Of a DNA stretch of 64,000 nucleotides, positions 12,675 to 25,322 are shown in pieces; positions within the stretch are counted from its first letter, which is position 1; every line of letters starts with the position of its first letter. Position numbers and translations under genes: made by a program. The notes below the pieces were generated by a model. The model was not told where the DNA came from, searched no databases, and worked only from the letters and a program-made list of their open reading frames with translations. This DNA comes from Ifrita kowaldi. Taxonomy: Eukaryota > Chordata > Aves > Passeriformes > Cinclosomatidae. Location: contig VZRS01007535.1 of NCBI GenBank assembly GCA_013398055.1, forward strand, positions 124,001 to 188,000. The letters are read 5' to 3'.

Positions 12675-12790
12675 CTTAATTAAAAACAAACAAAGAAACA
12701 AACAAAAAACCCAAACCAAAAAACTCCACACACACAAAAATCCCACAAAATAAAACCACAAAAAAATCCAAACCACAACTGAAAACCTAT
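12675..12790. repeat. Low-complexity A/C-rich (CAAA-like) tract
   Basis: About 115 bases made almost only of A and C on the plus strand, with imperfect CAAA, CAAAA and CACA units, for example ACAAACAAAGAAACAAACAA and CCACACACACAAAAATCCCA. It looks like a degenerate simple repeat. Confidence 0.85.
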
Positions 12791-14039
12791 TTCCTATACA
12801 TTAATAAAACCCAAACTTAGCTAATTACGTGAAATACTTTGCCTTGCACTTGCCTTAGGCTAAACAAGGTCACACTGCCATATACCACGGACCAGCAATA
12901 AATTCAGTCACATAAGCTCTCTGTCACTAAAGGTAATTTGCTTTTCCCAAACTTATTTTCCCTAATGTCCAGGAGCAAAAAACAGAGGTGAAGCCTGCAG
13001 AACAGCTTCTGTGTGAGCAACAACTAAGTTGGATAAGTTTGTCCTTCAAGTTGCAAAAAATACAGAAGGGGAATGTTGAATATTAAATCTAGAATTTTAC
13101 ATCACGGGTGAAAAGTGAGGGTGAATGCTCGTCTGGACACCAGTGTGGAGGTAATCTGAAAATTGACTGCTGGCTGTGAGAAGTCCGTGGATTCCAAAAT
13201 CAGTGGAAGGCAAAGTCTCTGAAGATTACTGATTACAAAGATTTTGTTTGAAATTCATGAGTCACCAAATGCTAGGGAAGGATTCCTGGAAGAAAAACCA
13301 AGTTTGCCTCATTTCTGTACATTTCTCTAAGCGTCTGCCAAACCCCACCGTTGGACAGGGAATGAATTCATTATTAATCAATAGTTCTATGCAATTTTTC
13401 TCCTGGGTCTGCTCAGCCTGCAGGAAGGAACTGGAGGCTATGCAGGAGCTGCCCCCACTCACAGCTGAATACATCAGCTTCAATCTAATGAATGAGCATA
13501 AAACAAAAAGTTGGCTTTTGTATGGAGTCAACCATCAACAGAAAGATGGAACCAATTAAGTGATGCCAGACAGCATCTTAAAACTCTGCAGTCAGGACCA
13601 GAGAGAGCTGCAGTCAAAGCTGGAGGTTGTGAGACGTGGAGAGCCTGCCCTCCAGCGAGATGAGTCACTGGGCAGCCACAGCAGCTTGGCTGATCCAAGA
13701 GATCTGAGGAATTTCCCACTCTGGAACAAAGGTTGAAAAAAATTTCCTTCTTTTGGGACCTGCTCCAGTGGCATCACATTAAAACCTTGGACAGCACATG
13801 GCACGTGTAACCAACAAAATGCATTCCTTTGTTGATCTTCTCACAAGACCTTTGCTATTTTTTGTGGTCCAGTCTGGTGACTTCTATACTGAGCCACAAA
13901 AAGGAAGGTGAAGGGAGATAAATCTTCTATCTGAGCCACCCAATCCATATCTTCATGGAAGTAATTGTTCCCTGAGCTAATTTAATAATTCATGATAGAC
14001 ACCTTCTCTCTTGAGCCCTAAACTCTACCCTTTGCCAAA
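12791..14039. other. Unique non-coding sequence
   Basis: No gene or repeat is recognised. The open frame at 13,248-13,559 (103 codons) is overlapped by antisense frames and has no recognisable domain. Confidence 0.5.
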
Positions 14040-14935
14040 GGGTTCCTAGGTCCACCTCATACTGTAGAAAAACTCTTTTCTACCTGAGCACCTGCTAGAT
14101 CTGGCCTTAAATTTGATGAGAAAATAAATAATTCCCTACTCCTCTTTGTCCATGGTTCTGTAGACCTCTGTCCAACCCCTGAATTCCGTTTTTTTTCCAG
14201 GACAAAGAGACCCTGTCAATGCAACTGCGCTTTGTATGGAAGTCTCTCCATGTCTTTAATTGTACTTGTCAGTCTCACTGGCTTTTCTATTTGTAACAAT
14301 CCCTTTTGCACACTGAATGGCCAAATGCCTCATGGTGCTCAGAGTCTGGGAGAACCATGATTTTATGCAGTGTCATAATGATCTATTTTCCTTTCCATTT
14401 CTTTCCTAATGACTCCTAGCATTCAATTTAGCATTTTTTGATTGCTGTTGAGCTCTGCATTGATGCTTTCGTGGAACTGTTGCCACCCTATCAAGCTCTC
14501 ACTCGAGCCATAATGGTTTGATGAAAGCCCATCAGATTTGTTTTCAGGCATCCACCTTTACATTCATCTCCCCCTTCACTTCACATTTATCTGCAGTGAA
14601 TTTATTCTGTGCTTTTATTTCTCACTCAATCTTTTAAAGTGTTTTCCAATTCTTCACAAGTGGTTTTTGTACTTATTGCTCTGAAATAGATTCATATCTG
14701 CAGAAAATTTTGTCAGCCTCACTGTTAATACACTTTTCTTGGGTCACTAATGCATGTATTCAGCAGCGCAGTTTCCTGCAGAATCCTTTTGTTGCTTCCC
14801 TCCATTATGAAAACCACTCATTTACTGATACTATTTGGTTCCAATTTTTTAACCACATGAGGATTGTCACTTCTGGGACTCAAAAATTCCCTCTTGTCAG
14901 GTATAATAGCAGGACTATCCTGGAAAACATCTGAA
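14040..14935 (-). repeat. Ancient CR1/L3-like LINE relic spanning decayed RT
   Basis: On the minus strand this follows the layout of an old amniote CR1-type LINE across its RT and 3' parts. Recognisable blocks on the plus strand are the CAGTGTCATAATGATCTATT to CTAATGACTCCTAGCATTCA stretch, CATATCTGCAGAAAATTTTG (antisense of the F-A-D-D motif region) with GTCAGCCTCACTGTTAATAC, and CTTCCCTCCATTATGAAAAC. In the frame that should read L-F-N-I-F-I, minus-strand stops now interrupt the code, so it is dead. It is far more diverged than the other CR1 copies here. Boundaries are approximate. Confidence 0.65.
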
Positions 14936-17612
14936 GTGGCTCCCAGTGCCCTTTATAGGAGCTCATTAGGTTGTGTTTTCTGGTGGGTAGAAGTAAGGGT
15001 CCTTATCCTTCCTAAAATCATGAGGAAATCTTTAAGTAACCAATTCTCTTGTGGTTTTTGGAAGGAGTGTAGGGTTTAGAGGTGGATTTTGCAAAGTTCT
15101 TCTCTCTCACTCTATGCTTTGAAAGATTTTTACCCTAACAGTGTTATGAATCCAGAGGAATTTTCACCAATATAGCGGTGACCATCCAGCTACACTGTCA
15201 AAGCACATTGAGGCCCAGATTCACCTTGGATCAAACAAGTCTAGATTTTAACTTTAATATTTCTAAGCTCTTGCCCGTGGTCTGCAGTAGGAGGTGGTTC
15301 TTTTCTGCTCTACCTATTTTGGGATAGAAGGGGTATCTTAAAAGTGATTTCCCTATTTATTTCAGGGATAATCTTGATGAAGTTAGCCTTCTATAAATGT
15401 GATGGTGATCAAGGCTGCTGATCTGTTCATCTCTGAGGGCATCCAGTGCTCCATCAAAGGTAACATGGATCATCCTTGTTCCTGCTCCATCCAAGCCATG
15501 CCTTTGTAGTCAGTCACTTTTTCTTTTTCTCTGCATGGGTATTTCTGATTGTACCAAGCAGACTGAACCTTTCACAAGAAAACTGCCCAGCCCTCATGCA
15601 GTCTGTCCTTTAGCAAGAAGATAAACAGCACATCTGATCCATAATCTCCTCCTGCTGGTTATTCCCTGGCAGCAGCCTATCAAATGAATGCCACAATAAG
15701 CCCCTGGAGGGTTGGCAGTGCCTCCATCGGCTGGTTCTGTGCGTGATGCTGCAGCTCATTGTCATCGTGGGCAGCTGGAGTCACCACAGAGACACTGGAT
15801 GAGAAGGAGCACTGTCATCCCAAAAGTGTTTCCTGACAGTGGAATAACTCCCTGACACAGTACTTGGCTGTGAGAGACACTGGAAGCTCTGGATAGTGCC
15901 ATAGGGCACCTGGAGGGCAGTAATCACCAAGGAAGGGAGGGATTGCCAGAAGCAACATATTTTTCTGCGATTAAAAGCATTTCATGAAAGTGGGTGAACA
16001 GATGGGACGGGATAAAATGCTGGGCCGAGAGTGAGCAGTGAATATTTCACAGGTATTGCATCCACATGAAACAGAGCTGAGCTTGGCAATAAAGGTATTT
16101 TACCCACCTTTGTGGATCAGCCAGTGTTCAGAATACAACAGCAATGAGAGATTACAAAGAAGTATTATATGGTAGTTTTGTTGAGAAATCTATAAATGAT
16201 ATTGACCCAAGTATTATGGAGGATATTTATAGAATAAACAGGGTATTTTTGTGTATTTGACTAAGACTTGACACTACATTAATTACCAAATAACACTCAA
16301 AAGGCACAGTTAGCCTTGACTCATTCTGCTGGCAGAAGTCAAAAGACCAAATGTGGCTGTGGGCTTTTCTCCACACTTGGTCATTCTACACCTTCCATAT
16401 TGACATTATTAAATAGCAACTGTAGAAATGCTAATTGAAAGGGAATTCTAACGGTCTTGAAATACTCCTGAACAACACAGCCACTCGTAATGCAGATATT
16501 CCAGTGTCCTGCCCGTAAATTACAAGCCCATTTCCCAGTTCCATAGGAAATGCAGGTTAGTATTCATAAGATCAGCTTTCATTTTTCATAGAAATAAAAG
16601 ACCGTCCTAAGGAGAATCAACCTGGACTGATACAGAAATCCTCATCAATTAATGCATCTCCCCACACTCCCAACTTCAAGGAAAGAACACCATGTACTTT
16701 CGGCTCAAACTAAAACTTGTTTTACATCACGGGAGTGTCAAATCTTTGGTTATAATTACAAGAGCTAATTAGGACATAGTCATTAGAGGAGATACAGACA
16801 CCTCCTCAGAAAGCGACAGTGTGAAATCCTTTTTCAGGTTTTGCTGTGTGGGTTCAGGAGCTGATGGGGTCATTAAACACAGGCAGGAAATTAGCACACC
16901 CCCATGGAGATCAAGACATCAGATGAGCTTCCACATGAGCAACGAAGAGCTCTGAAAATCTGAAGAATTGAGCTCCCTCTTGCTGGCTTTTAACCACAGT
17001 CAATGGAACTGTTTCAATAAACCCTGGTTTGACCCTACAGAGCATATGCAGCGCATATCCAGAGATACTTTAGGGACCAATTTCTCAATATTTCATCCTT
17101 ATCAATATTCCTGAGCTGTGTGATGGCAGCAGAAGCGCAGGTGTCTGTGGAGAACTACCAAAACATCCTCCCATAATCACCATTTCAGGGCAGGGACTCT
17201 CTTTTCACTGTGAAACCTGGAAGGATGTCTAAAGTCCCAGTTCTGGAACAACCACCCTGCAGGTGTTGTAGGCACAGGATCAAGGATGAAGATGAAGAAC
17301 AAAACATCAGTAGGACGGGATCATGTTATCAAAGAGTCTTGCATTAAGAACAAAAAATTACAGAGAAATGTGTTCAGACAAGACAGTTCTACCATTCACT
17401 GTGTATTATTTGGAATCTAAATCTCTCGTTTCTTTGATCTCTAGCACAAGGGATACAAAGAACAGGACTAGAAAATTGAGCAAGTAAAATCTTCAGAAGC
17501 AGCAAGCAAAGAAAATATCTTCCACAGCATTTTCTTGTTGCTTTTCTTTTCTGTGTAATTCTAAAACCCCCAAAGGCTTGTAGTGGGGCACTATAAATTC
17601 AAGGGGAATTAA
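14936..17612. other. Unique non-coding sequence
   Basis: No gene or young repeat is recognised. TA-rich blocks around 16,140-16,700 show no open frame of note. Confidence 0.5.
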
Positions 17613-17646
17613 ATATATATCTATATATATATATATATTTATTTAT
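17613..17646. repeat. (TA)n microsatellite
   Basis: ATATATAT, one C interruption, then TATATATATATATATATATT running into TTTATTTATA. Confidence 0.9.
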
Positions 17647-18968
17647 ACGCACTGCCACCTCCCCAAGGACATATTAGACAACAATGATAATTTCCTTAGC
17701 CAAATACCAAAGCTCTGAATAACAATAATTAAAAGAAAAAATGAAAAATAACCCTATTCAATAGGCAATGCAGCCAGGAGACTGAATGCCAGAGGTAAAA
17801 AAAAAGTAATGTCAGTAATTACATAAATTCTTGGGCACTTCACCAAAACCTGGAGGTGTTAATTGAAGACAATAAAATCACTGCATATAATGATTATGAC
17901 TTCAATGTATTTCTCATGGAGGTTAAGCTGTTTCCACTTGCTCTCAGCAGTTATCATCACTTGCACTCAAGCCATCCTCTTGGTCCACTAGTCTAATAAT
18001 CATGTATATTTCCCACCTGCTTGCTCAAATTTGTCTCTGGAGTAACGGTCTTTTTCCGAAGAGCAGGCTATAGAAGAAATCCTCAGAGCTGTTCCTTTTA
18101 TTGCCCCGTTTGTCTTCAGTGTCTTTCTCCTCCAGCTGTTGATTTGTGCAAAAGGTCTTTTCCACATCCTTGGCTCGCTCGTTCTCCAATTTATTGTCAT
18201 CCTTAATTCTACTGTCCCTTCTAGCAAATTTCCTTTCATTTAATAGAGTTTCTTGAGCAATTTTGCATCACTAAACACATTGTAGATGCTGTAGTTACTC
18301 ATGTGGAGAGCTCTGTTATTACTCCTGGGGTAAATATTGGTTTTTATACATTACAAGCTTTCATATCCTTTGGATTATTGCTGTTAGGTATCAGTCAAAT
18401 TAATGCTTCTACAAAGAGGACATATTTTCGTCATTTTTCCTCCATCTTTTCCTCCTCACACTTTAGCACGCAATATTTAACTTGCTGTAGTCACAGAGTT
18501 TGCTCTAAATTCAGATTTTGGGGGCAGTAAATGAGCTGTACATGTTCCTCAGCTAAAGGTTTAAAAACAGGGGAGGCTGGTGTGGGTTTGGATGACTGGT
18601 AAGCTCCCTTTGGGGACAGATCTACTGACAGTTAAACTCTCTTTGCTGCGTGGGATTGTCTACTGGAATTGAAAACAGGGTAGGAGGAGAGACGCTGGTA
18701 TTTTTTCCCTCTTATATTCTAAAGCTTTGAAAGAGATAAAGTGGCATTAATAACCACTGGGACTCAAATCAAGGTGTATCCTTGGCTGTACCTACATGCC
18801 AAAAAAAAAAGCAAAGAGGAGCTTCAATGAATTTCATGAGCAAAGTACTTCCCACAGAATTTTCTGGGCTGTCCCATGGCTTCACATTTCTTCAGGGTGC
18901 TTCAGGAGCCCTGTCTGGCAGCACTCGTGAGTTTACCTATGTCCAGATGCCCAGAGGTTACACATAAG
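17647..18968. other. Unique non-coding sequence
   Basis: No gene or repeat is recognised. Short overlapping open frames at 18,000-18,530 lack recognisable domains. Confidence 0.5.
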
Positions 18969-19076
18969 TCTAATTCCAACCCCCTGCCATGGGCAGGGAC
19001 ACTTTCCACTAGACCAGGTTGCTCCAAGCCCCTCCTACCTGGCCTTGAACACTCCCAGGTATGGGGCATCCACAGA
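18969..19076 (-). repeat. CR1 LINE 3' fragment, antisense
   Basis: TAATTCCAACCCCCTGCCAT, GGGCAGGGACACTTTCCACT and AGACCAGGTTGCTCCAAGCC are the antisense CR1 3' segment. The expected terminal ACAGAAT repeats just before it are decayed (AGAGGTTACACATAAG), and the fragment stops after GGGGCATCCACAG. Confidence 0.9.
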
Positions 19077-20990
19077 AGAGCAGGATCTTACAGTTCAGGG
19101 ATGCCAACTTGCAACTTTCTCTGAAAAATGATCCAAATTCATAGAAGACAGTGGGAACCATTATGACCAGTAAGACCTGGTCATTTCCTGGTCATCAGTG
19201 GAGTACAGAGAAATGCACTTTGTCCCACCTTCTTTGGCCGAAGTGAATTATCTGGGAAAAAGGCGGGAATCTGAGTGAGCACTCATAGTCAGCTTCAGCA
19301 TTCAGATGCAGTCCTCTTGAAGAGCTGATTGATTTTAGAAACATGAGCAAAGATGTGAAACCCTAATAATGCATCAACTTGGATGGGACCAGTCAAAATG
19401 CAAACAGAACAATGAAGCTTCAAGGGTCCCTGGAATCCTATTTAGCAATAATGACTTGTTGTTTCCATTCATTCCATGTACCCCGTAGAACTTTTTCTTC
19501 TGTGACACTGCTGATGATCAGTCCCCTGAAGCCAAGCCCTCTCCCTCCTCCCCTCAACAGTCCTGTTGATGTACAATAAAAAGCAGAAGGTCAAATACCT
19601 GTAGGTGTCCAAATAAATTGCCCAAACCCTTCTTTTATTACACCGTTAAATGGAGTGGCCATTAGTGTTTATGAAAAAAAGTGAATCTGCACCCTTTGCT
19701 GGGAAAAGTTATGCTCTTGTTCCAAAAATAAAGCAAAAAAAGAAAAAAAAAAAGCCAAGGCTATTACTGAATTATAAAATTCATTCAGCCTTGCAGTGCA
19801 GCCTTTCAGCAGCTCTCCAGCAGAGGAAACTCTCTTTTTCAGGCACCTGGAATATATTGTCCCCAGAGACTCTGAGATAAGAAAGCACATTCCCAGCTTC
19901 ACATTCAGTTGTGGTGTGATCTGAAGGGTGTTAACATTTCTCCAGCTGGCTGTGAGAATCATTAATTTATTATTCAGCTGTGTCTTCAAGCCCCCTTGAT
20001 CAAGGGTCCTTTTTCTCTCTGTCAGGCAACTGTTCTGTTCTATGTTCCTGATTTCTTTACATCTCTGCCTTCAGTACTGTTATCTCTAACTTAGACTATC
20101 CCAGTGTTCAAACGCTGGCTCCTTTTTTTACCTTTGTAAAAGAGACAGAGTAAAAACAATTACGTGATGAGTGTTTAATGTATTTCTGGGAGCTATGTGC
20201 TGCTCGTTTAAAGTCTGGACTTCCCCTTTACAAGAATGTTAAAAAGAAAAAAAGCAAACCAAGTGTGAATCTGCCATTTTTCTTCTTTTTACAATTTCTT
20301 TTTACACTTGCTGTAAAACCCTCTGCTAAGCTTTTCCCCTGCCTTTACATTATATTAGTTAATGATGTTTCTAACTCTAATTGCTCTCATCACTTTCACT
20401 CTCCCAAACCTCACTCGAAGCTCCTGTTACTGCAGCACAGTGACGCAGTTTACCAGAGTTGAGGTGACAGTGGAATGAATCATGGGCTTGTCACGTCAAA
20501 ACCTTTTGTGGCATTTTCAACATATTTGCAAACAGAGGACATTTCACTGGAATTCCAGTATATTATAATAGAAAAATGGACTCATCCTGTCTGCCAGTTT
20601 CATTCTTGCTAACAAGAGGATAAATTCAAATTCTGGTCTTGAAGTTTCCTTCTGGGGTCACTCCTTGACATCTGCAAGGGTATCAAACACTTCAGAACCC
20701 CAAAAGAATCACTCAGCTACAGGAAAGGAGCGGGACAGCTTGCAGGAGCTGCAGATTGAGGTAATTATCCACTTGACTGCTCAGTCTTGGCAGATGATGT
20801 TGTGTTAGACAGACTGAAGTTCGCAGTTATGTGCATTTGGAGGTAGTGAACAAAATACCCACACTGACCTTTCAAACAAAACACTTTTTGTATCCTGCAA
20901 TTCTTTAAGATATTTCTGTGTAGTGCTGCTAAGCTTTAATTTGAGAAGGAAGAACATTGAGGATGGATCATTTTCCCATGTTCAAGAGAA
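19077..20990. other. Unique non-coding sequence with A-rich run
   Basis: No gene is recognised. An A-rich stretch (AAAGCAAAAAAAGAAAAAAA) lies near 19,730-19,755 but has no retrosequence recognisable upstream of it. Confidence 0.5.
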
Positions 20991-21090
20991 TTCACAGGGT
21001 CATGGAGCAGTTGAGTTTGGAAGGGATCTCTGAAGATCTCTGGTCCAACCTCTGCTGCAGCAGGGTCACCCAAAGCTGGTTGCAGAGGAC
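20991..21090 (-). repeat. CR1 LINE 3' tail of about 100 bp (type with 'cagggtcacc')
   Basis: TTCACAGGGTCATGGAGCAG, GGAAGGGATCTCTGAAGATC and GCAGCAGGGTCACCCAAAGC, ending GGTTGCAGAGGAC. The variant with GCAGGGTCACC after the TCCAACC motif differs from the majority CR1 type here. It is shared with the fragment at 35,129-35,219, which stops at the same element position. Confidence 0.85.
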
Positions 21091-24000
21091 TGAGTGTAGT
21101 GGTTTATTTTAGTATTTCTAAGGAACAAAAATCCACAGACTTGCTGGGAGACCTGCACAAGTTCTTGATCATTCTTAGAGCAAAAAAGTGCTCTCATTTG
21201 TTTAGACTGAGCTTTCTGCATTTCAGTTTGTGCCCATGGCCTGTGGTGATAGACACATTTACTGACAAAGTTTATGGATGTAAAATCAGGTCTCAAAACA
21301 TGACTTTGAATACAGAAGTGCACTTTTCAGTGTGTGCCATTTACCATTAAACTTCTTTACTTTAGCCTGGGAACTCTAGACAGTGAATATAATAATTTAG
21401 GCTTACAGAAAAACGAGCAAAACTGAGTGTCTTAAGCAATTTGTGTTTACAACTATTTTCTTTAGCACAAATTTGCTTTTGTGTAGAAAGTGGCACTTAA
21501 TTTATTATGAGCTCTGTAGAAGGTAAAAAGAACAATTTACATATTTATGTTTTCTAATTCCATATCATTGGGTGCTTATTGGAAAACATTTATAATGGCT
21601 GTTTTTTTATCTTTGTGTACTGTTCACTGTATATCTGTCCTTACCCATGGTAGAGGATCTTTGGGTCAAACAGGGCCCTCAGGCACCAATTGTTTAAGAA
21701 GATGGTGGTAAGAAGGACTGAACAACCCTATTTAGAGGATAATGAAGTATTGCTGAATATATATCCTGACATATGGTTACTCTCATTATAAGGGCTGTCT
21801 GCTGCATTGTCTGAGCATGCCTTGTGAGGATTTATATTTAAAGCAGCTGATGCACAGCCAGCAGCATGGAGAGGACTCTAAGGAGTGAGTTTTACCCCAG
21901 ACTACACCAAACCCAATTATTTCTGTACTTCCAATTCCTCCCTCCACCATACATTTTTCACATCACCACATTAACCCTTTTCTCAACAATCCTATGCATG
22001 CAGTATCAATTATTTTCAGAAGAGTTCAGGCCTTCTCTAAGCCATTGTTTTCCAATCAGAACAACCATTTTGGAGCTGTGGTCCACATTTTGTCCTTGAG
22101 AAACCTCTGCTACACTCAGAGGCTGCCTTAGAGAACAACGACCCGGTGAAGAATGTGACAGAACATACAACTTCCAAATGGCGATGGACAAATGTTAATG
22201 ACATGGATTTCCTGCTCACACTCAAACCTAATTCCACCACAAGATGGTCTGTTCCATTAAAAACAGCCTAAAAAGTTTCCCAAACCCCCTTATTCTGATT
22301 AGGCTGAGAAGCATGAGCAGGAACCACATTTCCTGTTTGTTGCTACCAGTGTATTGAACTGTTCCATTTCCCTTTGGATTTGCATCAGAGGCCACAAGCT
22401 AGGGATGTCAGATTGCACAAATGTTTTTGGTCACAGTTCACAAGCCAACCCTACTGGAGATATCCCAAATGCCCTCAGAGAAACCTACATCCAGTTTCCT
22501 ATGATTTTATTTAAAGCAACCTGCCTGTGAATGTGCAGTCAGCTTAAAAAAAAGCTCGTGAAACAATCCAAAGTCATGAGCACCCCGTGGCTTGTAATTG
22601 GCCTCAAATCAGCTTGTTTTTGCCTCGGTCATTTGTCAGTGGCTCAATTAACTGCAGATTCCACTCTTGCTAGGCAACGAGAGGAAAAATTGAGTGGAAA
22701 TATTGAATTGTTCTGAGACCTCAGACCATTCCTTCTCAGTGAAAGTATTTTGTGTTGCCAACTTCTGTAATGTGATAGTTTACCTACAGAGAAAATATCG
22801 GCTCCCCTTGGTGCTGTCTGTATTCCCTCTCCTCCCCAAATCCCTGCCTCACTCCTTCCCGTGCCACAACGAACATCATTTTGGGCATCAGTCGTGCCTC
22901 TCTACAAGGTTAGTACTCAGGAGCTGCTGTCATCAGAGAGAGTGAAGGAGCATTTTTCTTCCTACTCACACTATTATAAGAGGTAATTGGGAAAAGAAAT
23001 TAGGAAAAAAAAATATGCTATGAAAGTTAAATGTCCATGCTCTGGCAAGCAATAAAAAGATTATGGATTTTTATATGACTTTAATGCGTGGAACTATGTA
23101 AGTATTAGTTGGAAGAAGCTTCTGGAGTTGGCTCCCTCTGGCTTTGCAGTAATCTTGGGGGTTCAAACACCAGCTCTCTGTTTTGGTCTTGCTGCAGGGA
23201 ACGTGCTGTGACATCTCTTCCATGCAGACAACTAGGCCTCTGGGCCCTGCACATATGTGAAGGCAGGGGTGTCATCCAGGGCTGAAGTATTTTACAAGTG
23301 AGAAACCAACGGATCAGGAGCTCCACAGGGTGTTCATGGCCCATCAGACGGCAGGAAGGGCATGGACAGTGTATGAAGCCTTTTATGCACCTGTGCTCAA
23401 TTTCAGATCATCCCAAGTCACCTGAAACAAACACATTGGAGATCTGAGTTCCTTCAGCGTGAACCACCCTAGGGTATCACTCTTGTCCCATCCTTCCACG
23501 GAGGCAGATCACAACGCTCCCAAAAGATCAATAGGTTTCTGTGCATCTCTGTGTTTTGTGGTGGTTGGAATGAGCTTGAGAATGAGCAAAAAACTGTGAC
23601 TTTCAGAACTAATCTTGGCACAAATGACCCACTACCCTTTCAGCAGCCTCAGGCCAAACCCAAAGCTGCCTAATTTCACCTTCCAAAGTCACCAGTCTGC
23701 TGTACCTTCAAACGCCATTCAGAGACTGCCCTGATTTTTCTGGGTTGTAATTTAATTAGGGACCTGTCTGGGAAAGTTGCAAAGGATTGTACCTCAAAGC
23801 TGGGTGCGTTCCAGCTGGTAGATGGCAAATGACCAGCTCTGAGGCTCCTCTTTGATTCCATAATTCTCCCACATTAAACTAAAAAAATCTCCAATCCATC
23901 TGCCGATTCCAGGCTCCAAGGAGATAACAGAAAGTCTGCAAAATTTTTACAGTCAGAAGGGGGTCTGGAGTGTCACAGTTCCTGGTTTTCAGTGTGAGAA

Positions 24001-25144
24001 CTGAGAATGTAAAGAGTGCAGTACTTCCAAGAAAACAGTGTATTAGTGTATAAACTCAAAACCACCAAAAATCAATTCCATTTTTGAGTCTTGACTGGTC
24101 TTGCCCATGAAAGAATTGTACTGAGTTCTACAAATTGTTTTTTTTTAGTCTTTTAGACACAGATGAGATAATGCATTCCATCTCTCCCACTGTGCTACAT
24201 GACATACTATCATTGCATTTCAGACATTAATAACAAGTGTTTTTGTGAAATAGTTTTATCTTCACTTCTTTTTTTCCTACCAAAATGTCTCTATGCACTT
24301 ACAGACCCTTGGCTGTAATCCCAAAGTAAGAAAGGACCTTGAAAATTAAGATTCTCTCCACATTATCTACTTTCACAGCTAATTCAGTAGCAAGAGGGAC
24401 ATACAAGTGTGACACACCTCTGATTCGTCTGAATTTTTGGCGTCACACCCTTGAAAATAGAAGTTAAACTGCGCTGTGTATGATGTGATGAGTTAACAGA
24501 AAGAACTAACTTGTCATGTAGGAAACCTTTACTAATTAAGAGCGTCATAGTCTTCCTGAAGTTACATAGAGTTACTTCAAATTCCCTCTATAAATTTTAA
24601 GGTGTTCACTTCAATGTTGGGATTGCAACCTGGCCCAATACTCTCAGGCATTGCCTCCTCAAATCCCTCTCTGTCTCCTTATAGCCCTTCTGAAAATTTT
24701 TCTGCAAGTCCATCTCCATTCTTTCTGGGCACAAATTAATTGTTGATAAAAATAAAAGCTGCTTGGACAGCTACATCTTTCACTGCAGTGCCATAGGCAG
24801 CAGTAAGATCCACAGCATGCTGTTAGGCATCTGCTCTTGGGATAAGTCACATCATTGGGTGATGAATTCTCCATTCATGTCTCTGCTATGCTTAAAAAGG
24901 CACTGAGGAGCAGGTTGCAATAGAAGTTAAGATGGATCATTGTTTCTCAGACTACTTTACAAAATTAATCTCAGCTTTAGCTCTCTTTTTAAACGCAGCC
25001 CTAAAATAAACACTGTGCTTATTTTTGACTCATGCCCCTCAAATATAGTAATTGTGGTACACACCCTGAAAAGATTCCACACTGCATCTGAGTGGCTGAA
25101 CTCATTTAAGTGATGCAAACAGCCTTTAGTCAGAAAAACTAATG
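21091..25144. other. Unique non-coding sequence
   Basis: About 4 kb with no recognised gene or repeat. Open frames are under 85 codons. The sequence is AT-rich with short T and A runs. Confidence 0.5.
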
Positions 25145-25322
25145 TCACAGAATTGTAGAATCCCAGGATGGCTTGGATTGAAAGGGACCTTCAAGATTAT
25201 TCTGTTCCAACCCCCTGCCATGAGCAGGGACACCTTCCACTAGACCAGATGGCTCAGAGTCCCAAACAATCTGGCCTTGAACATTGCCAGGGTTGGGGAA
25301 TCCACAGCTTCTCTGGGCATCA
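25145..25322 (-). repeat. CR1 LINE 3' fragment, antisense
   Basis: TCACAGAATTGTAGAATCCC, GAAAGGGACCTTCAAGATTA, CCCCCTGCCATGAGCAGGGA and CCACAGCTTCTCTGGGCATC run in the order of an antisense CR1 3' end. It is truncated after the CTGGGCA block. Confidence 0.92.

Noticed and set aside
20431..20456. Shared AGTGACGCAGTT with 39,441-39,465
   Set aside because: Only a dozen identical bases with diverging flanks; coincidence is sufficient.
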